A DNA stretch of 44,285 nucleotides from Rikenellaceae bacterium (GCA_015059785.1 SUZS01000019.1:1-44285); one strand, 5' to 3'; shown: positions 1 to 8,709, numbered from the stretch's first letter. Made by a program: numbers and translations. Notes: generated by a model not told the origin, from the sequence alone.

Positions 1-1118
1 AGGGTGGTGCAGTGATTCTTATGTCACACCTCGGTCGTCCAAAGAAGAATCCAGATCCAAAGTTCTCTCTTGAGCAGATTATCCCTGCTATTGAGGCTCG
101 CCTTGGTGTAAAGATTCAGTTTGCAGGCGACTGCATGGGTCAGAAGGCTGCTGATATGGCTGCTAATCTTAAGGCTGGCGAGGTTATGCTTCTTGAGAAC
201 CTCCGTTTCTACGCTGAGGAGGAGGGTAAGCCACGCGGTCTTGCTGAGGATGCTACTGACGAGGAGAAGAAGGCAGCAAAGAAGGCTCTCAAGGAGGGTC
301 CACAGAAGGAGTTCGTTCGTAAGCTCGCTTCATATGCTGACTGCTACATCAACGACGCATTTGGTACTGCACACCGTGCTCACTCATCTACAGCTCTTAT
401 TGCTGACTACTTCCCACAGGACAAGATGTTCGGCTATGTTATGGAGAACGAGCTTAAGGCTATCGACGGCGTTATGCAGAACCCACAGCGTCCATTTACA
501 GCTATCGTAGGTGGTTCTAAGGTATCTACAAAGATTACTATCATCGAGAAGTTGATGGAGAAGGTTGATAAGATTATTATCGGTGGCGGTATGACCTATA
601 CTTTCGCTGGTGCACTCGGTGGTCAGGTTGGTAAGAGTATCTGCGAGCCAGATATGTTCCCAGTAGCTCTTGAGATTCTTGAGAAGGCTAAGGCTAAGGG
701 TATTAAGTTTGTAATGTCTCCAGATGCACTTATCTGCGACGACTTCTCTGAGAACGCAAATACCAAGACCGCTCCAGTTAGCGAGATTCCTGCTGAGTGG
801 GAGGGTGTTGATATCGGCGAGGGCGGTAAGGCTCTGTTCCGCGAGGAGATTCTCTCAAGCAAGACTATCCTTTGGAATGGTCCTGTAGGCGTATTTGAGA
901 TTAACAAGTTCTCTACTGGCTCACGCGCTGTTGCTGAGGCTATCGCAGAGGCTACTGCTGCTGGTGCTTACTCACTTATCGGTGGTGGCGACTCTGTAGC
1001 TTGTATCAACAAGTTCGGTCTTGCTGATAAGGTATCTTATGTATCAACTGGTGGTGGCGCCCTTCTTGAGTATATGGAGGGTAAGGAGCTTCCTGGTGTA
1101 GCTGCTATTAGAAAATAA
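1..1118 (+). CDS. pgk: phosphoglycerate kinase (5' end outside window)
   Basis: Glycolytic enzyme transferring a phosphate from 1,3-bisphosphoglycerate to ADP in the cytoplasm. The frame is open from base 3, reading [13 protein letters not shown], so the GTG at 12 is an internal valine and the true start lies upstream. Visible family landmarks are the substrate-binding HLGRP, ENLRF, the KITIIEKL region and the C-terminal nucleotide loop GGGDS. A lysine/glutamate-rich stretch after [11 protein letters not shown] lengthens the N-terminal domain, as I recall for Bacteroidetes enzymes. Codon choice is very restricted (GGT, CTT, AAG, GAG), suggesting high expression. The stop codon's last A is also the first base of the nested palindrome that follows. 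Convergent with the GntR/ABC operon. Confidence 0.97.
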   Translation, partial: GGAVILMSHLGRPKKNPDPKFSLEQIIPAIEARLGVKIQFAGDCMGQKAADMAANLKAGEVMLLENLRFYAEEEGKPRGLAEDATDEEKKAAKKALKEGPQKEFVRKLASYADCYINDAFGTAHRAHSSTALIADYFPQDKMFGYVMENELKAIDGVMQNPQRPFTAIVGGSKVSTKITIIEKLMEKVDKIIIGGGMTYTFAGALGGQVGKSICEPDMFPVALEILEKAKAKGIKFVMSPDALICDDFSENANTKTAPVSEIPAEWEGVDIGEGGKALFREEILSSKTILWNGPVGVFEINKFSTGSRAVAEAIAEATAAGAYSLIGGGDSVACINKFGLADKVSYVSTGGGALLEYMEGKELPGVAAIRK

Positions 1119-1246
1119 TTTTGTTGTGATAATGTGCCATTTATGGCACATCCCTAAAAGCCCAGCAATGGCTGTACGCTCAAGTACTATCCATTGCTGG
1201 GCTTTTTACGCGATGCACCATACCTAACACATTCTGACAACAAAAT
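1118..1246. repeat. nested palindromic element, copy 1 (3' of pgk)
   Basis: Outer arms are 1118-1136 (ATTTTGTTGTGATAATGTG) and 1228-1246 (CACATTCTGACAACAAAAT), complementary except at two positions. Inside are a small hairpin (1132-1140 with 1143-1151) and a perfect 16-bp stem (1156-1171 with 1191-1206) capped by GTAC-GCTCAA-GTAC (1174-1187). The right end continues into GGGGTGG, and similar sequence follows the right ends near yebC. It fills the gap between pgk and the convergent operon. Related copies lie at 13812-13922 and 27721-27849. The structure is directly visible; its role is not known. Confidence 0.8.
1156..1207. terminator. probable bidirectional terminator after pgk
   Basis: A perfect 16-bp stem starts with AAAAGCCC and ends with GGGCTTTT, giving a T tract on either strand. 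It is therefore suited to end pgk transcription and that of the opposing operon ending at 1267. It forms the core of nested palindrome copy 1. Confidence 0.8.
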
Positions 1247-1266
1247 GGGGTGGTGCTATAGTCGTA

Positions 1267-1668
1267 CTACTCCCAATTGTTTACATAGACGGCATAGCCA
1301 TTGCCTTTTCTGCCGAATGGGTCTTCTACCACACTGTCAGGGAGTAGGAGCAGCTCGGCAGAAGGGATACATATACGGGTGACATTACTGCTGATGATAA
1401 GAGTATCGCCCACGACCTTTACCATCTCCTCCTTATCCTTAATCTTGCTGTCTATCCAAATTAGCCCCTTGTCGGTGTGTGCTTTATCATCGCGGGCCAG
1501 TGTAAGGTTTACACCTCGGGCATCTACTATGCGAATGCTGCTGATGTTGATGTTGTTTATTGTCTGCACAGTTTTCCTTGTGTTTGCTACTACCAGCGCA
1601 AGGATTACTATTGATGGCAGAATTGCAAGGAAGATTACTGCAATCAGTGCTTTATTACTTGTTTTCAT
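1267..1668 (-). CDS. hypothetical single-pass membrane protein in GntR/ABC operon
   Basis: Not recognised as a named family. The 133-residue product has one hydrophobic segment at about residues 7-29 following a short basic N terminus, so it is probably anchored in the inner membrane with a roughly 100-residue extracytoplasmic part. That part resembles a small beta-rich domain (SIRIVDARGVNLTL, DTLIISSNV) and has no cysteines forming a lipobox. It is the last gene of a four-gene minus-strand operon and overlaps the end of the GntR gene by 14 bases, which indicates translational coupling. A role with the exporter is inferred from position only. Confidence 0.8.
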   Translation of the reverse strand: MKTSNKALIAVIFLAILPSIVILALVVANTRKTVQTINNINISSIRIVDARGVNLTLARDDKAHTDKGLIWIDSKIKDKEEMVKVVGDTLIISSNVTRICIPSAELLLLPDSVVEDPFGRKGNGYAVYVNNWE

Positions 1669-2023
1669 TGTTATAGTCGTTATAAAGTGTTAAAATCTCT
1701 TCGGCTGTGATACCGATACTTTTCATTTTTGCAAAGAGCTGTGGCAGTTGCTCTGTGATAAATCGCTCACGGGCAATGGCGGCAGCTCTATGTTGAGCAT
1801 CTTCGGCCACAAAGTAACCTATGCCTCGGCGGTTGAAGATAAGATTCTCCTCTGTCAGTCGCTCGTATGTGCGCATAACCGTATTAGGGTTTACCACAAG
1901 CGTGGCACCAAGCTCGCGCACCGAGGGTATTCGCTCTCCCTCTGCCCACTCTGACGATGCTATACGGCTCAGAATTAGCTCGTATATCTGCATCCATATT
2001 GGTTGTGAGTTGTCAAAATTCAT
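1655..2023 (-). CDS. GntR-family (YtrA-type) transcriptional regulator
   Basis: Small regulator of 122 residues: an N-terminal winged helix (QPIWMQIYELILSRIASSEW then IPSVRELGATLVVNPNTVMR) followed by a short helical tail of about 45 residues, instead of a large effector domain. This short form is typical of the YtrA subfamily, which usually controls a neighbouring ABC transporter. It overlaps the permease gene by four bases (ATGA) and the next gene by 14. The palindrome at 3611-3632, over the operon promoter, is a good candidate for its binding site, so autorepression is inferred. The inducing signal cannot be read from sequence. Confidence 0.93.
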   Translation of the reverse strand: MNFDNSQPIWMQIYELILSRIASSEWAEGERIPSVRELGATLVVNPNTVMRTYERLTEENLIFNRRGIGYFVAEDAQHRAAAIARERFITEQLPQLFAKMKSIGITAEEILTLYNDYNNENK

Positions 2024-2745
2024 AGCTCTCGTTCACGCAGTTTAAGGTATGAGACATAGTATAGTCCGATAAGGATTAAGCCGTTGAAGGCAAGGTGTAG
2101 CCACCCTGAAATCTCTGTAAATAGCTCCCAGCGATAGACAAGGCCCTCTGTCTCGTAGATATTGGACATATAGACCGCATTGTTGTTTGGTAGCAGTGAG
2201 AAGTACTTGCCATATCCATAGCTGATGAAGATATCAATCTGCTCAAAGAGAGATGTAATGCCTATTACTACCGCAAAGAATATCAGCACTGCATAGGAGT
2301 AGCCTCTTTTTGCTCCCCAGCAGGCAACAACCATCAGCGCGGCGTGTATAAGCGCCATTGTGCAGAGGGTTGGAACAAACTGCTCTGCGGGGATGTCAAG
2401 TACAAGTGTTGGTGCTACTACGCCCAAAACAATGGAGTTGAGCATTATAAATGTAAATCGCTCAATGGTATTTACTGGCAGTGTGAGGTCAATAATGTCA
2501 TTCTTGCAGTTAAGGCTGCCCATAGATGTAGCGGTAATATGGCTGACCATTCCCATAAGAGCAGCAATGGTGACAACTTGCTTAGTGTTGAGTATATCAA
2601 CGCCTATCATCCCTGAATGCTCCATAATCGCGAATATAGCCCATATACCAACAAGAACGAGCATAGCGATTTTATACTTCTGACCATACTCTGCATAGTG
2701 CTTTGCAGCGAAGGTCTTGAATCGGTTAAAACTAAAACACTTCAT
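2020..2745 (-). CDS. ABC transporter permease, six-helix type
   Basis: A 241-residue integral membrane protein with about six hydrophobic segments (near residues 25-42, 57-75, 100-120, 125-145, 150-170 and 210-232). It is the likely membrane partner of the ATPase encoded two bases upstream. The arrangement of ATPase, permease and YtrA-type regulator matches exporters that respond to envelope stress or antimicrobial compounds in other bacteria. The substrate is unknown. The stop overlaps the gntR start by four bases. A conserved-looking SMGSLNCKNDIIDLTLPV stretch falls between helices 2 and 3. Confidence 0.85.
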   Translation of the reverse strand: MKCFSFNRFKTFAAKHYAEYGQKYKIAMLVLVGIWAIFAIMEHSGMIGVDILNTKQVVTIAALMGMVSHITATSMGSLNCKNDIIDLTLPVNTIERFTFIMLNSIVLGVVAPTLVLDIPAEQFVPTLCTMALIHAALMVVACWGAKRGYSYAVLIFFAVVIGITSLFEQIDIFISYGYGKYFSLLPNNNAVYMSNIYETEGLVYRWELFTEISGWLHLAFNGLILIGLYYVSYLKLREREL

Positions 2746-2747
2746 AT

Positions 2748-3578
2748 CTAACCCAATTTTTGTGCAATAACATTGCGAACACTCTCTGTCGCCTTTACTG
2801 CTGCGTTAAACAATAGTTCAAGGTCAAATCTTCCCTCCTCAGTATTGTCGGCTGCCCAAATGCCGATAGTGCCAGCCACGCTCTGCTGGCTGTAGATAGC
2901 CTCGCGACCTGCAGTAATGCCAAAGCCGAAGAGCTGCTGAAGCTCACTCACGCTCTGGTTGAGAAGTACATCGCCCTGATGAAGAATTACTACGCGGTCT
3001 ACCAGATTCTCAATGTCGTGTGCCTGATGCGTTGAGATAAGAATTGTCTTGTTCTCATCTGCATACTGCGCAAGAATAGAGCGCAGGGCAGCCTTGGAGG
3101 TGATATCAAGGCCGTTTGTCGGCTCATCAAGTAGCAACAGCTCTACATTGCAGGCCAGTGCAAAGGCGAGATATGCCTTCTTGCGCTGACCCATAGATAG
3201 GTCTGTAAAGCGGGCAGAGCAATCTACCTCTAACGCCTTGCAGTAGGCGTCAAACTGCTCACGGCTAAATGCAGGATAGAGGGGCGCAGTGTGTGCCACA
3301 AAGCTCTCTACGCTAATCTTTGGCAGTGTAAACTCCTCTGGTACGACCATTAGTCGGCTGTACAGCTCCGCACTGCGGGCTACATTTTTGCCGTCAAAAG
3401 TAACCTCGCCCTGCTGTGGAGTGATAAGGGCGGCAAGTAGCTTTATCAGCGTACTCTTGCCAACACCATTCTGACCCAGCAGACCGATAATCTCACCCGC
3501 AGGTAGGGAGAGGGTTAGACCCTCAAAGACCCTACTACCGCGCGGGTAACTAAAGCTCAAATTCCTAACTGTAATCAT
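2748..3578 (-). CDS. ABC transporter ATP-binding protein
   Basis: Cytoplasmic ATPase subunit with Walker A GLLGQNGVGKST, signature LSMGQRKK, Walker B LLLLDEPTNG and switch histidine in STHQAHD. The first about 210 residues form the nucleotide-binding domain and the last about 65 are a variable tail seen in drug/lipid-type exporters. An in-frame ATG nine bases further upstream (3587) is possible; the start at 3578 (MITVRNLSFSYP) fits the family better. It is the first gene of the operon (ATPase, permease, GntR, hypothetical), directly downstream of a promoter with an overlapping palindromic operator. Confidence 0.95.
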   Translation of the reverse strand: MITVRNLSFSYPRGSRVFEGLTLSLPAGEIIGLLGQNGVGKSTLIKLLAALITPQQGEVTFDGKNVARSAELYSRLMVVPEEFTLPKISVESFVAHTAPLYPAFSREQFDAYCKALEVDCSARFTDLSMGQRKKAYLAFALACNVELLLLDEPTNGLDITSKAALRSILAQYADENKTILISTHQAHDIENLVDRVVILHQGDVLLNQSVSELQQLFGFGITAGREAIYSQQSVAGTIGIWAADNTEEGRFDLELLFNAAVKATESVRNVIAQKLG

Positions 3579-3610
3579 AATACACATTGTTTTTTTGGTT
3601 GGTTGTTTCG

Positions 3611-3632
3611 GTGTATTAGTGCATTAATACAC
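3611..3632. promoter_or_regulatory. palindromic operator of the GntR/ABC operon
   Basis: GTGTATTA and TAATACAC form a perfect 8-bp inverted repeat separated by GTGCAT. It lies just downstream of the minus-strand -7 element at 3635-3642, over the expected transcription start. Bound protein would block initiation. AT-rich palindromes around a TATTA/TAATA core suit YtrA-type GntR proteins, and such a regulator is encoded in this operon. Binding is inference. Confidence 0.82.
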
Positions 3633-3634
3633 TG

Positions 3635-3665
3635 CAAAGGTAGCGAGAAAATTTTTGTTTCCAAA
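3635..3665 (-). promoter_or_regulatory. promoter of the ABC/GntR operon
   Basis: Read on the minus strand, TACCTTTG (3642-3635) matches the Bacteroidetes -7 consensus TAnnTTTG. TTTG (3665-3662) sits 19 bp upstream as the -33 element. The predicted start falls within the palindrome at 3611-3632. Confidence 0.82.
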
Positions 3666-3685
3666 TTTTTTCGGCAAAAAATTAC

Positions 3686-3693
3686 TATATTTG
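3686..3693 (+). promoter_or_regulatory. -7 promoter element of the GH3 gene
   Basis: TATATTTG matches TAnnTTTG and lies 16 bases before the ATG at 3710. No good TTTG is found at the usual distance upstream, so the -33 part is weak. Confidence 0.6.
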
Positions 3694-3709
3694 TAAAAAA
3701 TACCAAACT

Positions 3710-6049
3710 ATGAAGCGATTACCTATATTTATTACAGCATTTGCACTCTTTTGTAGTGTAGCAGAGGCTCAGGAGCTTAAGCTTCGCGAGGATAACATTG
3801 ACCAGATAGTTGCGGCGATGACTCTGGAGGAGAAGGCGCACCTTGTTGTGGGAGCCGATATGAAGAAGATTGACTTTGCGGGCGAGGTGGGCGATACGCA
3901 GAAGATTGTCCCGGGTGCTGCGGGCATTACATATCCTATTCCGAGGCTTGGCATTCCGTCAATCGTTATGGCTGACGGTCCTGCGGGACTGAGAATCTCT
4001 CCTACACGCGAGGGGGACAGTAATACATACTACTGCACTGGCTTCCCTGTAGGTACGCACCTTGCGGCGACTTGGAACGATGATATTATCTATCAGGTTG
4101 GTAAGGCTATGGGCGAAGAGGTTAAGGAGTATGGCGTAGACATTCTGCTTGCTCCGGGCGTAAATATGATGCGCAACCCACTCTGTGGCAGAAACTTTGA
4201 GTATTTTTCGGAGGACCCACTGCTTGCTGGGAAGACCGCTGCAGCGATTATCAACGGCGTTGAGAGCAACGATGTAGGTACTTCGCTCAAGCACTTCTGT
4301 GCTAACAATCAGGAGATTAACCGTCTGGGTAACGATGCTCGTATCTCACAGCGAGCACTGCGCGAGATCTATCTGCGTAACTTTGAGATTGCTGTGCGTG
4401 ACGCTCAGCCGTGGACCATTATGACATCGTACAACTACCTCAATGGTCGCTATACATCGGAGGATAAGGGTCTGCTTGAGGATGTTCTTCGTGGCGAGTT
4501 TGGCTTTAAGGGTGCTATAGTTACCGACTGGGGCGGTGGTCTTGATGCTGCGGCGCAGGTGGCTGCAGGAAACGATATGATTCAGCCAGGCGAGGTTGAT
4601 GAGTATGAGGCTATCGTGGCGGCTGTAAAGTCGGGCAAACTATCTATGGCAGAGCTTGATAAGTGTATCACTCGCATCCTTAAACTCATTGTTCAGACTC
4701 CGCGCTTCAAGGGTTATAAGTTTACAAACAAGCCAGACCTGAAGGCTCACGCAGCCGTTACTCGCGAGGTGGCAAGTGAGGGCTTTGTGCTTCTGAAGAA
4801 TGAGGGCACACTGCCAATGGTCGCAGGCGCAAAGGTGTCACTCTTTGGCGTTGGTAGTTACGACTTTATCGCTGGTGGTCGTGGCTCTGGCGATGTAAAT
4901 AAGGCCTATGTTGTAGACCTGCGCGAGGGTATGATATCAAACGGTATTACGCTCAACAGCGAGCTGGATGAGACCTATGTAAAGCATATGGATAAGGAGA
5001 AGAGTCGTATTGCTCCACTGGATGCTCACCGCCGTTGGACACACTACACTCTTCGCCCTAACGAGATTAGAGACCCAAGAAGCCTTGTTGCTGGTGCAGC
5101 AAGCAGTAGCGATATTGCTGTAATAACCTTCTCGCGCCACTCTGCCGAGGGCTTTGACCGCCATATTGAGCGCGAGTTCAACCTTCGTATTGACGAGACT
5201 GCGCTGCTTAACGAGGTTAGCCGCGAGTTCCACGCGGCGGGCAAGAAGGTTGTCGTTGTGCTTAACATCAGCGGCCCTGTGGAGGTTGCATCATGGAGAG
5301 ATAAGGTAGATGCTATTCTTGTCTGCTGGATGCCAGGTCAGGAGGGCGGAAATTCTGTGGCAGATGTGCTTCTGGGTAAGGTTTCGCCATCGGGTCACCT
5401 GCCTATGAGCTTCCCTATTCGCTATGCCGATGTGCCATCGCAGAACTTCCCAGTAAATGTTCCAGAGACGGGTCTTAACCAGTCGTTTGAGAACTACAGC
5501 ACAGTGCATAAGTACTATGACCAGCCAAATATTGACTATACAAACTATACTGAGGATATCTTTATCGGCTATCGTCACTACGCTACTCGTGGTGTTGAGG
5601 TGGCATATCCATTTGGATACGGACTGACATACAGCGACTTTGAGCTATCGGATATGAAGCTTAAGAGAAGTGGCGACAAGGTTACTCTCTCTTGTCGCGT
5701 AACAAATACGGGCAACAGAGCCGCTAAGCAGGTTGTTCAGCTCTACTCTACAGCCCTCTTCCCAGACCATGAGCGACCACTCGTAGAGCTGCGTGGATAC
5801 CGCAAGACCCCACTGCTTGCTGCGGGCGAGAGTTGCACTGTTGAGATTGCAATTACTAACAGCGACCTTGCGATTTTTGACGAGGCGAAGTCTGCTTGGG
5901 TGCTTCCTGCGGGCGACTACCGACTCTCACTTGGCTTTAGCAGTGCCGACCTTAAGCAGTATAAGGAGATGTTTATCCAGTCAACGACCGTTGTGCGTAA
6001 GGTTACCGATGTGCTTAAGCCAACTGACGGAAAACTATTTATTGAGTAA
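3710..6049 (+). CDS. secreted GH3 beta-glucosidase-type glycoside hydrolase
   Basis: Family 3 glycoside hydrolase of 779 residues, probably a periplasmic or surface exo-acting beta-glycosidase. The signal peptide runs to about residue 20 (AEA|QE). The GH3 N-terminal TIM barrel spans about 35-330 and includes KHFCANNQE at 194 and the nucleophile motif VTDWGG with Asp273. The C-terminal GH3 domain is at about 355-600, and a fibronectin III-like domain closes the protein (about 670-760), the BglX-like layout. Sugar specificity cannot be set from sequence. The next gene starts inside the stop codon (TAATG), so the two are co-translated. The promoter is at 3686. Confidence 0.93.
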   Translation: MKRLPIFITAFALFCSVAEAQELKLREDNIDQIVAAMTLEEKAHLVVGADMKKIDFAGEVGDTQKIVPGAAGITYPIPRLGIPSIVMADGPAGLRISPTREGDSNTYYCTGFPVGTHLAATWNDDIIYQVGKAMGEEVKEYGVDILLAPGVNMMRNPLCGRNFEYFSEDPLLAGKTAAAIINGVESNDVGTSLKHFCANNQEINRLGNDARISQRALREIYLRNFEIAVRDAQPWTIMTSYNYLNGRYTSEDKGLLEDVLRGEFGFKGAIVTDWGGGLDAAAQVAAGNDMIQPGEVDEYEAIVAAVKSGKLSMAELDKCITRILKLIVQTPRFKGYKFTNKPDLKAHAAVTREVASEGFVLLKNEGTLPMVAGAKVSLFGVGSYDFIAGGRGSGDVNKAYVVDLREGMISNGITLNSELDETYVKHMDKEKSRIAPLDAHRRWTHYTLRPNEIRDPRSLVAGAASSSDIAVITFSRHSAEGFDRHIEREFNLRIDETALLNEVSREFHAAGKKVVVVLNISGPVEVASWRDKVDAILVCWMPGQEGGNSVADVLLGKVSPSGHLPMSFPIRYADVPSQNFPVNVPETGLNQSFENYSTVHKYYDQPNIDYTNYTEDIFIGYRHYATRGVEVAYPFGYGLTYSDFELSDMKLKRSGDKVTLSCRVTNTGNRAAKQVVQLYSTALFPDHERPLVELRGYRKTPLLAAGESCTVEIAITNSDLAIFDEAKSAWVLPAGDYRLSLGFSSADLKQYKEMFIQSTTVVRKVTDVLKPTDGKLFIE

Positions 6050-8079
6050 TGAGAAAAATTCTAACCCTTGTTTTAGCTGTTGTAACTCTTTGTGCAACAG
6101 CTAAAACGCATATAGAGTACAACCCATTTAGCCTCTCGGTAGATGGGCGGCAGATAGTTACTACACCCGCTGAGGGACTTTGGTCTGTGGCGACCGATTG
6201 GACTGATGGCTGGATGACAGACTGGCACCACGCCTCGCCAGAGCGAGCGGAGCGAGTCGGGGAGTGGACAATTCTGCACGGAAAGATAACTCTTGACAAG
6301 GGTACGCTTCTTCTCCGAGATAGTTACCGCGAGGTTGAGGGTGGATTAGTTGAGTGCCGCAGACGATTTGAGTGGCAGGGTAGCGAACCATTAGAGAAGG
6401 TAACGCTCTCTGTGCGACTAAATGTTGAGGGTCAGGCACTTATGCCTTGTCTGCCTGGAATATTGTACTACGGAAATAAGAATGGAGCGAAGGTAAATCC
6501 TGATATCATCCCTGTATATAACGGCACGGCGGGCGAGTTTGCAATTTTTGAGGAGCACCGCTATCCTATGCCCTTTGCAATGCTTGAGTGTGGGGCAGAG
6601 GGGTATGCTGCTGCGCTACACACTACGCCAAGCCCTCTGCGCGGGGCGGTGCTCAATGACCAGTGGTGGTCGTTAGGCGTTGAGGCCTTTGAGGGCTACA
6701 GCCAGTTAGTTCTCTATTCGGGTGCTATAGGCTACAATGGGGAGCATAGCGTGGCAAAGGCACTGCAGAAGCGACCTATGCCGTATACCGACACATATAT
6801 AACCCTTGAGCCACAGCAGATTATAGAGAAGCAGTTCTTTGTAGAACTCTATCCCATTTCCCGCGAGGGTAGTGGCTTTCAGCGACCTATTTACACCTCG
6901 CTTGACCTCCATAAACCATACAATGCCGAGCGATTTGCTACTTTTGAGCAGATTGTCCGCTCAAAATATGAGTTTGCAAAGCGTCGCTGGATAGAGTTTG
7001 ACTCTACCGCCGTTGGGTTTAATATGTACGACACGGCATTGCGCAAAGATATTGTTATGGGCTGGTGCGGTCAAGCTGACTCGCCAGGATTCTCGTTGCA
7101 GGCACTCTCTAAAGTGCTGAACGATAGCGATATAGAGCCTATGGTGCAACGCTCGCTTGACTACCTTTCGACCTTCGCTGTAGAGGGCGAAAAGGGGGTG
7201 TTTGTGGTCGGATATAATGGAGAGAAGTTCCACGGTGGCGACCCCGTTTCCTGCGGTCAAGCGATGTATAATTTTGCCAAGGCGATAACCCTTGCCCGCA
7301 AAAACCGACACTACGACACGACGAAGTGGGAGGCTTTCTTAATTAAGGCTTGCGATGCGGTGAGTGACCGCATACTTTCAGCGGAGTGGAACCCTAAGTC
7401 TACCGCCGAGGCCTTCTATATTGCTCCACTTGCTATCAGCTCAAAGCTCTTTCGTGGCAAGCGATACCTCGCCGCAGCGCGTAAGGCGGCGGATGTTTTT
7501 GCTCAGCGACACCTTACGATGAATGGTTGCTACTGGGGTGGAACTTTGGATGCTACCTGCGAGGATAAGGAGGGTGCGTGGGCTGCTTTTCAGGGCTTTT
7601 TGGAGTTGTATGAGCGGACAAAAGAGCCGCAGTACCTTGAGTGGGCAAAGTACGCTATGGATGTCTGCATAAGTTATGTTGTTGTGTGGGATATTCCTCT
7701 GCCAGCGGGTCGCCTTGCCGACTACAACTTCAAGACGACTGGCTGGAGCGTTGTCTCAGCACAAAATCAGCATATAGATGTCTACGGAGTGCTCTTTGCG
7801 CCAGAGGTCTACAAGATGGGCAAACTGCTTGATGATTGTCGCCTCTGCCGCCTTGCCGAGGTTATGTTCCGCAGTTGTGCGCAGCTTACCGACCCTTATG
7901 GCTCACAGGGCGAGCAGATACAGCAGACCAACTTTGCACAGCGTGGCGATATGAGCAATGTGCATAAACTGCGCGGAGGCTATGCAGAGCGTTGGACCGT
8001 TTTCTGGATTACGGCTCACTTCCTAAACTCTGCGGCGAGATTTTACTGTGAAAATGGTGGTTTCCCTGAAAAAAAATAA
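6049..8079 (+). CDS. secreted protein, probable (alpha/alpha)6 toroid, partner of GH3
   Basis: I cannot name the family. The 676-residue product has a signal peptide (about 1-18, TLCATA). The first half (about 20-300) looks beta-rich (IEYNPFSLSVDGRQI, YREVEGGLVECRRRFEW). The second half (about 310-670) looks like repeated helical hairpins with aromatic-rich loops (MGWCGQADSPGF, FHGGDPVSC, MNGCYWGGTLDATCEDKEGAW, RGGYAERWTVFW). A beta-sandwich plus six-hairpin toroid is common in glycoside hydrolases and polysaccharide lyases. Overlap by one base with the GH3 stop codon implies they act on the same glycan. No catalytic residues are assigned. Confidence 0.8.
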   Translation: MRKILTLVLAVVTLCATAKTHIEYNPFSLSVDGRQIVTTPAEGLWSVATDWTDGWMTDWHHASPERAERVGEWTILHGKITLDKGTLLLRDSYREVEGGLVECRRRFEWQGSEPLEKVTLSVRLNVEGQALMPCLPGILYYGNKNGAKVNPDIIPVYNGTAGEFAIFEEHRYPMPFAMLECGAEGYAAALHTTPSPLRGAVLNDQWWSLGVEAFEGYSQLVLYSGAIGYNGEHSVAKALQKRPMPYTDTYITLEPQQIIEKQFFVELYPISREGSGFQRPIYTSLDLHKPYNAERFATFEQIVRSKYEFAKRRWIEFDSTAVGFNMYDTALRKDIVMGWCGQADSPGFSLQALSKVLNDSDIEPMVQRSLDYLSTFAVEGEKGVFVVGYNGEKFHGGDPVSCGQAMYNFAKAITLARKNRHYDTTKWEAFLIKACDAVSDRILSAEWNPKSTAEAFYIAPLAISSKLFRGKRYLAAARKAADVFAQRHLTMNGCYWGGTLDATCEDKEGAWAAFQGFLELYERTKEPQYLEWAKYAMDVCISYVVVWDIPLPAGRLADYNFKTTGWSVVSAQNQHIDVYGVLFAPEVYKMGKLLDDCRLCRLAEVMFRSCAQLTDPYGSQGEQIQQTNFAQRGDMSNVHKLRGGYAERWTVFWITAHFLNSAARFYCENGGFPEKK

Positions 8080-8107
8080 CAACTTTTTATTTTTGTGTCA
8101 AAAGTTG
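8080..8107 (+). terminator. weak hairpin after the glycosidase pair
   Basis: CAACTTTT (8080-8087) can pair with AAAAGTTG (8100-8107) around a 12-base T-rich loop. The stem is short and AT-rich, so terminator function is tentative. The gap to 8174 otherwise holds only a near-match to the -7 element (TACTTTG at about 8123). Confidence 0.35.
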
Positions 8108-8174
8108 TCACTTTTATATTGCTACTTTGTGGCGAACATTGTGTTTTGAGAGTATTAACCAAAAAAGATAAGTT

Positions 8175-8696
8175 ATGTTAGTAGTTGCAATTATTTGTGC
8201 AGTAGTGGTTTTGCTGCTTATTATCCTCTATTTTGTCTACAACAACCGTGAGGTGGCCCTTCGTAAGGAGGCTGAGGCTCAGCGCGGAAAGATTGAGTCG
8301 GTATACGATACTATGTGGAAGGTGCTCAAGCAGGAGGCTGGAGTGACTGAGCAGTATCGTCAAACCTTTGAGAAGATATACCCAGCGCTTATTGCCGGAA
8401 GATATTCGGGTAATGGCTCAGAGCTTGTAAAGATGATTCAAGAGTCAAATCCAGCCTTTGACACGAAGCTATACGACAAGTTGATGCAGGCAATAGAGGT
8501 GCAGCGTGCATATTTTGCCTCTGCACAGCAGCGTATGCTTGATATTATTCGTGAGCGCGAGACACTGCTTGAGTCGTTGCCATCAAAGTGGTTTATCAGC
8601 AACAAGAGCAAGATAGACTACACTGTTATCTCGTCTGAGAAGACGCAGAGTGTGATGACAACTCGCCGAGAGGATGATGTAGACCTATTCTCTTAG
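8175..8696 (+). CDS. LemA-like membrane-anchored helical protein
   Basis: The 173-residue protein has an N-terminal transmembrane segment (about 2-24) followed by YNNRE and a long helical, coiled-coil-like body. Stretches such as MWKVLKQEAGVTEQYR, FEKIYPALIAGRYSGNGS and MIQESNPAFD resemble the LemA-like group in Bacteroidetes and some phages. LemA proteins are single-pass proteins with a helical bundle, without an established enzymatic role. The acidic tail DDVDLF ends the protein. The gene lies 13 bases before an unassigned membrane protein gene and is probably co-transcribed with it. The family call is by recollection of the pattern. Confidence 0.75.
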   Translation: MLVVAIICAVVVLLLIILYFVYNNREVALRKEAEAQRGKIESVYDTMWKVLKQEAGVTEQYRQTFEKIYPALIAGRYSGNGSELVKMIQESNPAFDTKLYDKLMQAIEVQRAYFASAQQRMLDIIRERETLLESLPSKWFISNKSKIDYTVISSEKTQSVMTTRREDDVDLFS

Positions 8697-8709
8697 TTGT
8701 TAATCTGTT

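Noticed and set aside
1194..1382. 62-codon plus-strand frame after pgk
   Set aside because: Lies in the palindrome's right half and antisense to the membrane protein gene; no family resemblance.
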